Shown: positions 8,817 through 17,275 of the stretch, in pieces
Layout: the number at the start of each line of letters is the position of its first letter
How positions within the stretch are numbered: the first letter of the stretch is position 1
Origin: Streptomyces sp. Ru62
GTDB taxonomy: Bacteria > Actinomycetota > Actinomycetes > Streptomycetales > Streptomycetaceae
Length of the DNA: 64,000 nt
NCBI RefSeq assembly: GCF_002920615.1
Contig: NZ_PQSU01000030.1
Span: 48,024 to 112,023 of the forward strand
Reading direction: 5' to 3'
Notes under the pieces: generated by a model
Seen by the model: the letters and a program-made list of their open reading frames with translations, nothing else
What the model was told of the DNA's origin: nothing
The model's database searches: none
Program-made: the position numbers and the translations under genes

Positions 8817-9721
8817 GCGCCGCCGACCGGCTCACCGACACGCTGTACGGGCTCGGCTGGAGCACCGTCAAGAAGCTCCCGGAGCCGGTCGCGGTGCGCC
8901 TCGGCCGGAGCATCGCCGACCTCGCCTGGAAGCAGCGCGGCAAGGGCGTCCGGCGGCTGGAGGCCAACTACGCGCGCGTGGTGCCGGGCGCCACCGCCGA
9001 GCGACTGGCCGAGCTGTCCCGCGCGGGCATGCGCTCCTACCTGCGCTACTGGATGGAGTCCTTCCGGCTGCCGGCCTGGAGCGCGGAGCGTGTGCGGACG
9101 GGCTTCGACCCCAAGGACGTGCACCACCTGACCGACGGCCTCGCCGCCGGCCGGGGCGTGATACTCGCCCTGCCCCACCTGGCCAACTGGGACCTGGCCG
9201 GCGCCTGGGTCACCACGGAGCTGAAGACGCCGTTCACGACGGTCGCCGAGCGGCTGAAGCCCGAGACGCTGTACGACCGGTTCGTCGCCTACCGCGAGGG
9301 CCTCGGCATGGAGGTGCTGCCGCACAGCGGCGGCTCCGCCTTCGGCACCCTGGCCCGCAGGCTGCGCGACGGCGGCCTGGTCTGCCTGGTGGCCGACCGC
9401 GACCTGTCCGCCTCCGGCGTCGAGGTCGACTTCTTCGGCGAGACGGCCCGGATGCCGGCCGGACCGGCCCTGCTGGCCCAGCAGACCGGCGCGCTGCTGC
9501 TGCCCGTCACCCTCTGGTACGACGAAACGCCCGTCATGAAGGGCCGGGTGCACCCGGCGATCGAGGTCCCCCGGTCAGGTACCCGGGCCGAGAAGACGTC
9601 TGTCATGACACAGGCGCTGGCCGACGCCTTCGCCACCGGGATCGCCGACCATCCGGAGGACTGGCACATGCTCCAGCGGCTGTGGCTCGCCGACCTCGAC
9701 CCCGCGAAGGGACGCGCGTGA
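8813..9721 (+). CDS. Lauroyl/PIM acyltransferase (LpxL/PatA family)
   Basis: 302 aa, GTG at 8813 overlapping the preceding stop by four bases. It carries the HX4D acyltransferase motif (HLANWD, about residues 118-123) and an ADRDLS stretch followed by conserved EVDFFGE of the LpxL/HtrB family. In mycobacteria the gene in this position (PatA) palmitoylates the first mannose of phosphatidylinositol mannoside on the cytoplasmic face; by position between PIP synthase and PimA this one probably does likewise. A short amphipathic N-terminus would hold it at the membrane. Confidence 0.9.
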   Translation: MSAADRLTDTLYGLGWSTVKKLPEPVAVRLGRSIADLAWKQRGKGVRRLEANYARVVPGATAERLAELSRAGMRSYLRYWMESFRLPAWSAERVRTGFDPKDVHHLTDGLAAGRGVILALPHLANWDLAGAWVTTELKTPFTTVAERLKPETLYDRFVAYREGLGMEVLPHSGGSAFGTLARRLRDGGLVCLVADRDLSASGVEVDFFGETARMPAGPALLAQQTGALLLPVTLWYDETPVMKGRVHPAIEVPRSGTRAEKTSVMTQALADAFATGIADHPEDWHMLQRLWLADLDPAKGRA

Positions 9722-10881
9722 GAATCGGGATCGTCTGCCCGTACTCCTGGGACGTGCCCGGTGGCGTCCAGTTCCACATCCGCGACCTCGCCGAGTACTT
9801 CCTCCGGCTGGGCCACCAGGTGTCCGTCCTCGCCCCGGCCGACGACGACACCCCGCTGCCGCCGTACGTCGTCTCGGCCGGCCGCGCGGTCCCGGTGCCG
9901 TACAACGGCTCGGTGGCCCGGCTGAACTTCGGCTTCCTGTCGGCCGCGCGGGTACGGCGCTGGCTGCACGAGGGCGCCTTCGACGTGGTGCACATCCACG
10001 AGCCGACCTCGCCCTCGCTCGGCCTGCTGACCTGCTGGGCGGCGTCCGGCCCGATCGTGGCCACCTTCCACACCTCCAACCCGCGCTCGCGCGCGATGAT
10101 CGCCGCGTACGCGATCCTCCAGGCCGCGCTGGAGAAGATCAGCGCGCGGATCGCGGTCAGCGAGTACGCCCGCCGCACCCTGGTCGAGCACCTCGGCGGG
10201 GACGCGGTGGTCATCCCCAACGGCGTCGACGTGGACTTCTTCGCCGGGGCCGAGCCCAAGCCGGAGTGGCAGGGCGACACCATCGGCTTCATCGGCCGCA
10301 TCGACGAGCCCCGCAAGGGCCTGCCGGTCCTGATGAGGGCCCTCCCGCGCATCCTGGCCGCCCGCCCCCGCACCCGGCTGCTGGTCGCCGGCCGCGGCGA
10401 CGAGGAAGCGGCCGTCGAGGACCTGCCGAAGGAGCTGCGCTCCCGCGTCGAGTTCCTCGGCATGATCAGCGACGAGGACAAGGCGCGGCTGCTGCGCAGC
10501 GTCGACCTGTACGTCGCCCCCAACACCGGCGGGGAGAGCTTCGGCATCATCCTGGTCGAGGCGATGTCCGCGGGCGCCCCCGTGCTCGCCTCCGACCTGG
10601 ACGCGTTCGTGCAGGTCCTCGACCAGGGGGAGGCCGGCGAGGTCTTCGCCAACGAGGACGCCGACGCACTGGCCGAGGCGGCCGTGCGCCTGCTGGAGGA
10701 CCCGGCCCGCCGGACCGAACTGCGCGAGCGCGGCAGCGCCCATGTACGGCGGTTCGACTGGTCCACGGTCGGCGCGGACATCCTGTCCGTCTACGAGACG
10801 GTCACGGCGGGCGCGGCGGCGGTGGCCGCGGACGAACGCACGACGGGCCTGAGAGCACGGTTCGGTCTGGCGCGGGACTGA
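9718..10881 (+). CDS. pimA: Phosphatidylinositol alpha-mannosyltransferase
   Basis: 387-aa GT4-family (GT-B fold) enzyme that transfers mannose from GDP-mannose to position 2 of phosphatidylinositol. The N-terminal Rossmann half starts RIGIVCPYSWDVPGGV. The C-terminal half contains the sugar-nucleotide E-x7-E signature within GGESFGIILVEAMSAG. GTG at 9718 overlaps the acyltransferase stop (GTGA) and has GAAGGGA at 9706-9712, so the three lipid genes form one coupled unit. Confidence 0.92.
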   Translation: MRIGIVCPYSWDVPGGVQFHIRDLAEYFLRLGHQVSVLAPADDDTPLPPYVVSAGRAVPVPYNGSVARLNFGFLSAARVRRWLHEGAFDVVHIHEPTSPSLGLLTCWAASGPIVATFHTSNPRSRAMIAAYAILQAALEKISARIAVSEYARRTLVEHLGGDAVVIPNGVDVDFFAGAEPKPEWQGDTIGFIGRIDEPRKGLPVLMRALPRILAARPRTRLLVAGRGDEEAAVEDLPKELRSRVEFLGMISDEDKARLLRSVDLYVAPNTGGESFGIILVEAMSAGAPVLASDLDAFVQVLDQGEAGEVFANEDADALAEAAVRLLEDPARRTELRERGSAHVRRFDWSTVGADILSVYETVTAGAAAVAADERTTGLRARFGLARD

Positions 10882-11059
10882 GGCGGGGTTCCGCGGTCCC
10901 GCGTGAACCTGGACGGGAGCGGGCTGCGCAGCGCCGAGCCGGGACGCGCGGGCTGTGCGAGCTGAGCCGCGGGGGACTGGCCGGAGCCGCTCCCGGGCCG
11001 TGTCCGGAGGCGTGGCACTGGCTCGTGGCGGCGGTCCGCGCAGCCGATAGCCTTCCGGC

Positions 11060-11602
11060 GTGACCGCAACCCTCATCTGGATCCTCGTCGCGCTCCTCGT
11101 CGTCGGCGTGTACCTCAGCTGGACGGCCGGGCGGCTGGACCGGCTGCACGTGCGGATGGACGCCGCCCGGGCCGCTCTCGACGCCCAGTTGCTGCGGCGG
11201 GCCTCCGTGGCGCAGGAACTGGCGACCTCGGGCGTGCTGGACCCGGCCGCCTCGATCGTGCTCTACGAGGCCGCGCACGCGGCCCGGCAGGCCGAGGAGG
11301 AGCAGCGGGAGGTCGCCGAGAGCGAGCTGAGCCAGGCGCTGCGGGCGGTCTTCGAGGACCCGGCGCAGGTGGAGGCGGTACGGGAGGCCCCCGGCGGCGA
11401 GGAGGCCGCCCGTGAGCTGGCCGAGGCCGTCCGCAGGGTGCCGATGGCCCGCCGCTTCCACAACGACGCCGTGGGGGCCGCCCGCAGACTCCGTGAGCAC
11501 CGCAAGGTCCGCTGGTTCCGGCTGGCCGGCCACGCCCCCTTCCCGCTGGCCTTCGAGATGGACGACGAGCCGCCCGCGGCCCTGGTCGAGAGGGCCGCCT
11601 GA
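11060..11602 (+). CDS. LemA-like membrane-anchored protein
   Basis: 180 aa, GTG start at 11060. A single N-terminal transmembrane helix (about 3-20) is followed by a long helical region whose first part (RLHVRMDAARAALDAQL, then LRRA) resembles the LemA fold signature of a charged helix with a D-x-QL-x-RRA core. It ends with an Arg-rich stretch and an acidic tail. The function of LemA proteins is not known. There is no obvious ribosome binding site; GATAGC lies 11 bases upstream, so a leaderless transcript is possible. It occupies the place of a conserved membrane-protein gene after pimA in mycobacteria. Confidence 0.75.
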   Translation: MTATLIWILVALLVVGVYLSWTAGRLDRLHVRMDAARAALDAQLLRRASVAQELATSGVLDPAASIVLYEAAHAARQAEEEQREVAESELSQALRAVFEDPAQVEAVREAPGGEEAARELAEAVRRVPMARRFHNDAVGAARRLREHRKVRWFRLAGHAPFPLAFEMDDEPPAALVERAA

Positions 11603-11717
11603 CCGGCAGACGGACCAAAAGGATCCACCGGCTTGTCATTGGCCCTTGCTGTGGCCTGGTCCACTCACGTTTCCTCATCGGTGCAGAAAACCCTCTTCCC
11701 CTTCAGTGAGGTCACCC

Positions 11718-12623
11718 GTGTCCACCATCGAGAACCAGGCTCCCGAGACCGGCACCGCCCGCGTGAAGCGCGGCATGGCCGAGCAGCTCAAGGGCGGCGT
11801 GATCATGGACGTCGTCACGCCGGAGCAGGCGAAGATCGCCGAGGACGCGGGCGCCGTCGCCGTCATGGCCCTGGAGCGGGTCCCGGCCGACATCCGCAAG
11901 GACGGCGGCGTGGCCCGCATGTCCGACCCGGACATGATCGAGGGCATCATCGACGCCGTCTCGATCCCGGTCATGGCCAAGTCCCGCATCGGCCACTTCG
12001 TCGAGGCCCAGGTGCTCCAGTCCCTCGGCGTCGACTACATCGACGAGTCCGAGGTGCTCACCCCGGCCGACGAGGTCAACCACTCCGACAAGTGGGCCTT
12101 CACCACCCCCTTCGTCTGCGGCGCCACCAACCTGGGCGAGGCCCTGCGCCGCATCGCCGAGGGCGCCGCGATGATCCGTTCCAAGGGCGAGGCCGGCACC
12201 GGCAACGTCGTCGAGGCCGTCCGCCACCTGCGCCAGATCAAGAACGAGATCGCCCGCCTGCGCGGCTACGACAACCATGAGCTGTACGCCGCCGCCAAGG
12301 AGCTGCGCGCCCCGTACGAGCTGGTCAAGGAGGTCGCCGAGCTGGGCAAGCTCCCGGTGGTGCTGTTCTCCGCCGGCGGTGTGGCCACCCCGGCCGACGC
12401 CGCCCTGATGCGTCAGCTCGGCGCCGAGGGCGTCTTCGTCGGCTCCGGCATCTTCAAGTCGGGCGACCCCGCCAAGCGCGCCGCCGCCATCGTCAAGGCC
12501 ACCACCTTCTACGACGACCCGAAGATCATCGCGGACGCCTCCCGCAACCTCGGCGAGGCCATGGTCGGCATCAACTGCGACACCCTCCCCGAGACCGAGC
12601 GCTACGCGAACCGCGGCTGGTAA
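11718..12623 (+). CDS. pdxS: Pyridoxal 5'-phosphate synthase, PdxS (Pdx1) subunit
   Basis: 301-aa TIM-barrel subunit that builds PLP from ribose 5-phosphate, glyceraldehyde 3-phosphate and ammonia. Conserved residues are present: Asp31 (IMDVV), Lys88 in PVMAKSRIGH forming the first sugar adduct, the second lysine in HSDKWAF, and the phosphate loop FSAGGVATPADAALM. GTG at 11718 is supported by GTGAGG at 11706-11711. It forms a dodecamer with PdxT, encoded 13 bases downstream. One of the most conserved proteins in the window. Confidence 0.97.
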   Translation: MSTIENQAPETGTARVKRGMAEQLKGGVIMDVVTPEQAKIAEDAGAVAVMALERVPADIRKDGGVARMSDPDMIEGIIDAVSIPVMAKSRIGHFVEAQVLQSLGVDYIDESEVLTPADEVNHSDKWAFTTPFVCGATNLGEALRRIAEGAAMIRSKGEAGTGNVVEAVRHLRQIKNEIARLRGYDNHELYAAAKELRAPYELVKEVAELGKLPVVLFSAGGVATPADAALMRQLGAEGVFVGSGIFKSGDPAKRAAAIVKATTFYDDPKIIADASRNLGEAMVGINCDTLPETERYANRGW

Positions 12624-12636
12624 GGCACTGGAACCC

Positions 12637-13236
12637 ATGAACACCCCCGTCATAGGCGTCCTGGCCCTCCAGGGCGACGTGCGGGAGCACCTCATCGCCC
12701 TGGCCGCGGCCGACGCCGTGGCCAGGCCGGTGCGGCGCCCCGAGGAACTCGCCGAGGTCGACGGCCTCGTCCTGCCCGGCGGCGAGTCCACCACCATCTC
12801 CAAGCTGGCCATCCTCTTCGGAGTGATGGACCCCCTCCGCGCGCGCGTGCGCGCCGGCATGCCGGTCTACGGCACCTGCGCGGGCATGATCATGCTCGCC
12901 GACAAGATCCTCGACCCGCGCTCGGGCCAGGAGACCGTCGGCGGCATCGACATGATCGTGCGCCGCAACGCCTTCGGACGGCAGAACGAGTCGTTCGAGG
13001 CCGCGGTCGACGTCAAGGGCGTCCCGGGCGATCCTGTGGAGGGCGTCTTCATCCGCGCCCCGTGGGTGGAGTCGGTGGGCGCCGGGACCGAGGTGCTCGC
13101 CGAGCACGACGGTCACATCGTCGCCGTACGCCAGGGCAGCGCGCTCGCCACGTCGTTCCACCCGGAACTGACGGGCGACCACCGCGTGCACTCCCTCTTC
13201 GTCGACATGGTGCGCGCGCACCGGACACCGGAGTAG
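12637..13236 (+). CDS. pdxT: Pyridoxal 5'-phosphate synthase glutaminase, PdxT (Pdx2) subunit
   Basis: 199-aa class I glutaminase that feeds ammonia to PdxS. Catalytic Cys81 is in GTCAGMI; His175 and Glu177 are in FHPEL; the oxyanion segment LPGGEST is at 46-52. Starts 13 bases after pdxS and is certainly co-transcribed with it. Length is normal for the family. Confidence 0.97.
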   Translation: MNTPVIGVLALQGDVREHLIALAAADAVARPVRRPEELAEVDGLVLPGGESTTISKLAILFGVMDPLRARVRAGMPVYGTCAGMIMLADKILDPRSGQETVGGIDMIVRRNAFGRQNESFEAAVDVKGVPGDPVEGVFIRAPWVESVGAGTEVLAEHDGHIVAVRQGSALATSFHPELTGDHRVHSLFVDMVRAHRTPE

Positions 13237-13301
13237 GACGAGAGTCCTTGTAGGATCTCTGGCGTTCGTATCTGGATGGGTTACGCGAAGGAGACAGGCA
13301 G

Positions 13302-14054
13302 ATGTCCGGCCACTCTAAATGGGCCACGACGAAGCACAAGAAGGCCGTGATCGACGCCAAGCGCGGCAAGCTCTTCGCGAAGCTCATCAAGAACATCGAG
13401 GTCGCGGCGCGGATGGGCGGCGCGGACCCGGAGGGCAACCCGACACTCTACGACGCCATCCAGAAGGCGAAGAAGTCGTCGGTCCCCAACAAGAACATCG
13501 ACTCCGCGGTCAAGCGCGGCGCGGGCCTGGAGGCCGGCGGCGCCGACTACGAGACGATCATGTACGAGGGCTACGGCCCGAACGGCGTCGCGGTGCTCAT
13601 CGAGTGCCTCACCGACAACCGCAACCGCGCCGCCTCCGAGGTCCGCGTCGCCATGACCCGCAACGGCGGCTCCATGGCCGACCCGGGCTCGGTGTCGTAC
13701 CTGTTCAACCGCAAGGGCGTCATCATCGTCCCCAAGGGTGAGCTGACCGAGGACGAGGTCCTCATGGCCGTCCTGGACGCGGGCGCCGAGGAGGTCAACG
13801 ACCTCGGCGAGACCTTCGAGGTCATCAGCGAGGCCACCGACCTGGTCGCGGTCCGCACCGCGCTCCAGGAGGCCGGCATCGACTACGACTCCGCCGAGGC
13901 CAACTTCGTCCCGACCATGCAGGTCGAACTGGACGAGGAGGGCGCGAAGAAGATCTTCAAGCTGATCGACGCCCTGGAGGACAGCGACGACGTGCAGAAC
14001 GTCTTCGCCAACTTCGACGTGAGCGACGAGATCATGGAGAAGGTCGACGCGTAA
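13302..14054 (+). CDS. YebC/PmpR-type transcription or translation regulator
   Basis: 250 aa, start ATG 13302 with GAAGGAGAC at 13288-13296. It begins with the family signature SGHSKWATTKHKK and carries the conserved KRGAG, YEGYGPNGVA and LTDNRNR segments through three domains. YebC proteins were described as DNA-binding regulators (one in E. coli lies in the ruvC operon); recent work also links the family to translation of difficult sequences. The next genes are ruvC-ruvA-ruvB, but a strong hairpin and a separate promoter intervene. Confidence 0.92.
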   Translation: MSGHSKWATTKHKKAVIDAKRGKLFAKLIKNIEVAARMGGADPEGNPTLYDAIQKAKKSSVPNKNIDSAVKRGAGLEAGGADYETIMYEGYGPNGVAVLIECLTDNRNRAASEVRVAMTRNGGSMADPGSVSYLFNRKGVIIVPKGELTEDEVLMAVLDAGAEEVNDLGETFEVISEATDLVAVRTALQEAGIDYDSAEANFVPTMQVELDEEGAKKIFKLIDALEDSDDVQNVFANFDVSDEIMEKVDA

Positions 14055-14073
14055 CGCCCAGAGCTGGCTGACC

Positions 14074-14100
14074 GGGCCGACGGGACACCCCCGTCGGCCC
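14074..14100 (+). terminator. Hairpin after the yebC-type gene
   Basis: Perfect 11-bp GC stem (14074-14084 with 14090-14100), five-base loop, no U-run. Starts 20 bases after the stop codon and precedes the ruvC promoter. Confidence 0.7.
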
Positions 14101-14116
14101 GTCGCGTTGTACGGCG

Positions 14117-14139
14117 TTGTCAGTGGCACCCGATAGCCT
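14117..14139 (+). promoter_or_regulatory. DNA-damage promoter (PafBC type) of ruvCAB
   Basis: TTGTCAGTG (14117-14125), eight bases, TAGCCT (14134-14139). This is an exact match to the TTGTCRGTG-N8-TANNNT promoter described for RecA/LexA-independent damage induction in mycobacteria and for repair genes in Streptomyces. It lies 40 bases ahead of the ruvC GTG; close relatives occur upstream of rarA and priA in this window. Confidence 0.8.
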
Positions 14140-14179
14140 GCACGGACAGGCGACGGGGTGATCGGAGGGAGGGGCGCGC

Positions 14180-14719
14180 GTGCGCGTACTGGGGGTGGAC
14201 CCCGGGCTGACCCGGTGCGGGGTCGGTGTCGTCGAAGGGGTCGCGGGCCGCCCGCTCACCATGCTCGGCGTCGGGGTCGTCCGGACCCCCGTGGACGCCG
14301 ACCTCAGCCACCGGCTGCTCGCCGTGGAGCAGGGCATCGAGCAGTGGATGGACGAGCACCGCCCCGAGTTCGTCGCCGTCGAGCGCGTCTTCAGCCAGCA
14401 CAACGTGCGCACGGTCATGGGCACCGCCCAGGCCAGCGCGGTCGCCATGCTGTGCGCCGCCCGGCGCGGCATCCCCGTCGCCCTGCACACCCCCAGCGAG
14501 GTCAAGGCCGCCGTCACCGGCACCGGGCGCGCCGACAAGGCACAGGTCGGAGCCATGGTGACCCGGTTGCTCCGGCTCGCAGCGCCGCCCAAGCCGGCCG
14601 ACGCCGCCGACGCCCTCGCGCTCGCCATCTGCCACATCTGGCGTGCCCCGGCCCAGAACCGGCTCCAGCAGGCCGTCGCCCGGCACGCAGTCCACGCAAC
14701 GAAAGGCCGTACGGCATGA
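14180..14719 (+). CDS. ruvC: Holliday junction resolvase RuvC
   Basis: 179-aa endonuclease that cuts Holliday junctions symmetrically. The RNase H-fold acidic residues are in place: Asp7 (VLGVDPG), Glu68 (VAVERVF), Asp141 and Asp144 (PADAADAL). GTG start at 14180 with a GGAGGGAGG tract just upstream. The stop overlaps the ruvA start. Driven by a damage-type promoter 40 bases upstream. Confidence 0.96.
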   Translation: MRVLGVDPGLTRCGVGVVEGVAGRPLTMLGVGVVRTPVDADLSHRLLAVEQGIEQWMDEHRPEFVAVERVFSQHNVRTVMGTAQASAVAMLCAARRGIPVALHTPSEVKAAVTGTGRADKAQVGAMVTRLLRLAAPPKPADAADALALAICHIWRAPAQNRLQQAVARHAVHATKGRTA

Positions 14720-15321
14720 TCGCCTTCGTCAGCGGCACGGTCGCCGCGCTCGCCCCCGACGCCGCGGTCGTCGAGGTCGGCGGCGTCGGCATGGCCGTCC
14801 AGTGCACCCCCGACACGCTGTCGACGCTGCGGATCGGCCGGGCGGCCAAGCTGCACACCTCCCTCGTCGTCCGCGAGGACTCGCTCACCCTGTACGGCTT
14901 CGCCGACGACGACGAGCGCCAGGTCTTCGAACTGCTGCAGACCGCGAGCGGCGTCGGCCCGCGCCTGGCCCAGGCGATGCTCGCCGTGCACACCCCGGAC
15001 GCGCTGCGCCGCGCGGTCGCCACCGGTGACGAGAAGGCCCTCACCGCCGTCCCCGGCATCGGCAAGAAGGGCGCCCAGAAGCTGCTGCTGGAGCTGAAGG
15101 ACCGGCTCGGCGCGCCCGTCGGCGCTCCCGCCGTCGGCGCCCCGGTCAGCCAGGGCTGGCGCGACCAGCTGCACGCGGCCCTGATCGGCCTGGGCTACGC
15201 CACCCGCGAGGCCGACGAGGCGGTCGCCGCCGTCGCCCCGCAGGCCGAGGCCGCGGGCGGCACACCCCAGGTCGGGCAGTTGCTCAAGGCCGCCCTGCAG
15301 ACCCTGAACCGCGCCCGCTGA
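14716..15321 (+). CDS. ruvA: Holliday junction branch migration protein RuvA
   Basis: 201 aa; binds the four-way junction as a tetramer and loads RuvB. It has an N-terminal OB-fold (MIAFVSGTVAAL), paired helix-hairpin-helix motifs (TASGVGPRLAQAML and VPGIGKKGAQKL), then a flexible linker (APVGAPAVGAP) to the RuvB-binding C-terminal domain. ATG 14716 overlaps the ruvC stop as ATGA, so translation is coupled. Confidence 0.96.
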   Translation: MIAFVSGTVAALAPDAAVVEVGGVGMAVQCTPDTLSTLRIGRAAKLHTSLVVREDSLTLYGFADDDERQVFELLQTASGVGPRLAQAMLAVHTPDALRRAVATGDEKALTAVPGIGKKGAQKLLLELKDRLGAPVGAPAVGAPVSQGWRDQLHAALIGLGYATREADEAVAAVAPQAEAAGGTPQVGQLLKAALQTLNRAR

Positions 15322-15346
15322 CCTGCGCCACCGCTAGGAGAACTTC

Positions 15347-16441
15347 GTGAACTGGGACGACACGACCGACGGCGCCGCCGAGGAGCGGCTCGTCGGGCCC
15401 GCCGAGGAGCGGCTGGTGGGCTCTGTCGCCGACCGGGAGGACCAGGCCGTCGAGGCCGCCCTGCGCCCCAAGGACCTCGGCGAGTTCATCGGCCAGGAGA
15501 AGGTCCGCGAACAGCTCGACCTCGTCCTGCGCGCCGCCCGCGCGCGCGGCGCCACCGCCGACCACGTGCTGCTCTCCGGCGCGCCGGGCCTCGGCAAGAC
15601 CACCCTGTCGATGATCATCGCCGCGGAGATGGGCGCCCCGATCCGCATCACCTCCGGCCCCGCCATCCAGCACGCCGGCGACCTCGCCGCGATCCTCTCC
15701 TCCCTCCAGGAGGGCGAGGTCCTCTTCCTGGACGAGATCCACCGCATGTCCCGGCCGGCCGAGGAGATGCTGTACATGGCGATGGAGGACTTCCGCGTCG
15801 ACGTCATCGTCGGCAAGGGCCCCGGCGCCACCGCGATCCCGCTGGAGCTGCCGCCGTTCACCCTGGTCGGCGCCACCACCCGCGCGGGCCTGCTGCCGCC
15901 CCCGCTGCGCGACCGCTTCGGCTTCACCGCGCACATGGAGTTCTACGAACCGCACGAGCTGGAGCGCGTCGTGCACCGCTCGGCGCACCTGCTGGACGTC
16001 GAGATCGAGCCGGACGGCGCCGCCGAGATCGCCGGCCGCTCCCGGGGCACGCCCCGCATCGCCAACCGTCTGCTGCGCCGGGTCCGCGACTACGCGCAGG
16101 TCAAGGCCGACGGAGTGATCACCCGCGACATCGCGGCCGCCGCCCTCGCCGTGTACGAGGTCGACGCGCGCGGCCTCGACCGGCTCGACCGCGCGGTCCT
16201 CCAGGCCCTGCTGAAGCTGTTCGGCGGCGGACCGGTCGGCCTGTCGACCCTCGCGGTCGCGGTGGGGGAGGAGCGGGAGACCGTCGAGGAGGTCGCCGAA
16301 CCCTTCCTGGTGCGCGAGGGTCTGCTCGCCCGCACCCCGCGCGGGCGGGTCGCCACGCCCGCGGCGTGGTCGCATCTGGGCCTCACCCCACCGCGCTCGT
16401 CCGGCACGGGAAACGGACAACAGGACCTGTTCGGGGCGTGA
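15347..16441 (+). CDS. ruvB: Holliday junction helicase motor RuvB
   Basis: 364-aa AAA+ ATPase that drives branch migration with RuvA. Walker A GAPGLGKT at 78-85, Walker B LDEIHR, sensor I GATTRAG, arginine-finger region PPPLRDRFG, and a C-terminal winged helix. GTG at 15347 with AGGAG at 15336-15340. The first 25 residues contain a short repeat (EERLVGPA / EERLVGSV), so the N-terminus is a little longer than the E. coli protein. Confidence 0.96.
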   Translation: MNWDDTTDGAAEERLVGPAEERLVGSVADREDQAVEAALRPKDLGEFIGQEKVREQLDLVLRAARARGATADHVLLSGAPGLGKTTLSMIIAAEMGAPIRITSGPAIQHAGDLAAILSSLQEGEVLFLDEIHRMSRPAEEMLYMAMEDFRVDVIVGKGPGATAIPLELPPFTLVGATTRAGLLPPPLRDRFGFTAHMEFYEPHELERVVHRSAHLLDVEIEPDGAAEIAGRSRGTPRIANRLLRRVRDYAQVKADGVITRDIAAAALAVYEVDARGLDRLDRAVLQALLKLFGGGPVGLSTLAVAVGEERETVEEVAEPFLVREGLLARTPRGRVATPAAWSHLGLTPPRSSGTGNGQQDLFGA

Positions 16442-16510
16442 CGGCCACGGGATGGCCACAGCCCGGCGAGGGTGGTGGCCCGGGCAGGAACCCGAGTGCC
16501 ATGCTGAGCG

Positions 16511-16540
16511 TTGTTCCATGAGAGCGGACTCGCTTAGACT
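16511..16540 (+). promoter_or_regulatory. Putative housekeeping promoter of yajC-secD-secF-apt
   Basis: TTGTTC (16511-16516), 18-base spacer, TAGACT (16535-16540), about 90 bases before the yajC GTG. It resembles the Streptomyces HrdB consensus TTGAC-N17/18-TAGGAT and is the only good candidate in the ruvB-yajC gap. Confidence 0.45.
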
Positions 16541-16629
16541 CCGCCGATGCCGCCCTTGCGGGCGGCGCCGACCACACCCCCATCAACAGGCCGCTCACCC
16601 GCGCGGTCGCGCGAAGGAAATTCCGTCCC

Positions 16630-17133
16630 GTGAATGCCTATACCCTTCTCCCGTTCATCGTGCTCATCGCGGCGATGTTCCTGATGACGCGTTCGGCCAA
16701 GAAGAAGCAGCAGCAGGCCGCCCAGATGCGGAACGAGATGCAGCCCGGCTCCGGTGTCCGCACGATCGGGGGTATGTACGCGACGGTCAAGGAGGTCAAC
16801 GAGGACACCGTCCTCCTCGACGCCGGACCGGGCGTCGAGCTCCTCTTCGCCAAGAACGCCATCGGCGCCGTCCTCACCGACGACGAGTACAACCGCATCG
16901 TCCACGGCATCGAGCACGACCTGAAGTCCGACGCCGGCCTCGTCCCGGACGACGCCTCCTCCCTCACCGAGACCGACGAGACCGACGGGCCTGCCGCCGC
17001 TGCCGCCGCCTCCGACGACAAGATCGACCTCGGTAAGAAGGACGCCGCCGAGGACGCGGGCGCGGCCGGTGCCGCCGACGCCAAGGCGGAGGACGAACCG
17101 AAGAAGACCGACGGCGACTCCGACGCGAAGTAG
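16630..17133 (+). CDS. yajC: Preprotein translocase accessory subunit YajC
   Basis: 167-aa membrane protein of the Sec holotranslocon. One N-terminal transmembrane helix (about 6-22, LLPFIVLIAAMFLMT), then a basic KKKQQQ stretch and the conserved soluble domain (GVRTIGGMYATVKEV). The last 60 residues are a low-complexity acidic/Ala/Lys tail, longer than in E. coli YajC (about 110 aa). GTG 16630 with AAGGAA at 16614-16619. First of a yajC-secD-secF-apt run. Confidence 0.92.
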   Translation: MNAYTLLPFIVLIAAMFLMTRSAKKKQQQAAQMRNEMQPGSGVRTIGGMYATVKEVNEDTVLLDAGPGVELLFAKNAIGAVLTDDEYNRIVHGIEHDLKSDAGLVPDDASSLTETDETDGPAAAAAASDDKIDLGKKDAAEDAGAAGAADAKAEDEPKKTDGDSDAK

Positions 17134-17275
17134 TCACGCCCCGGGAGGCGCGACGGCGGCATGATGACGCCCCGCGCATCCCGGGCGCGTCTGTTTCCCG
17201 CACGGGAGCCCGACACCATGTCATGGCCGACCGCGCCGACGGGGCGCGGGGCGGCCCGAGAGGGAGTACGAGAAG

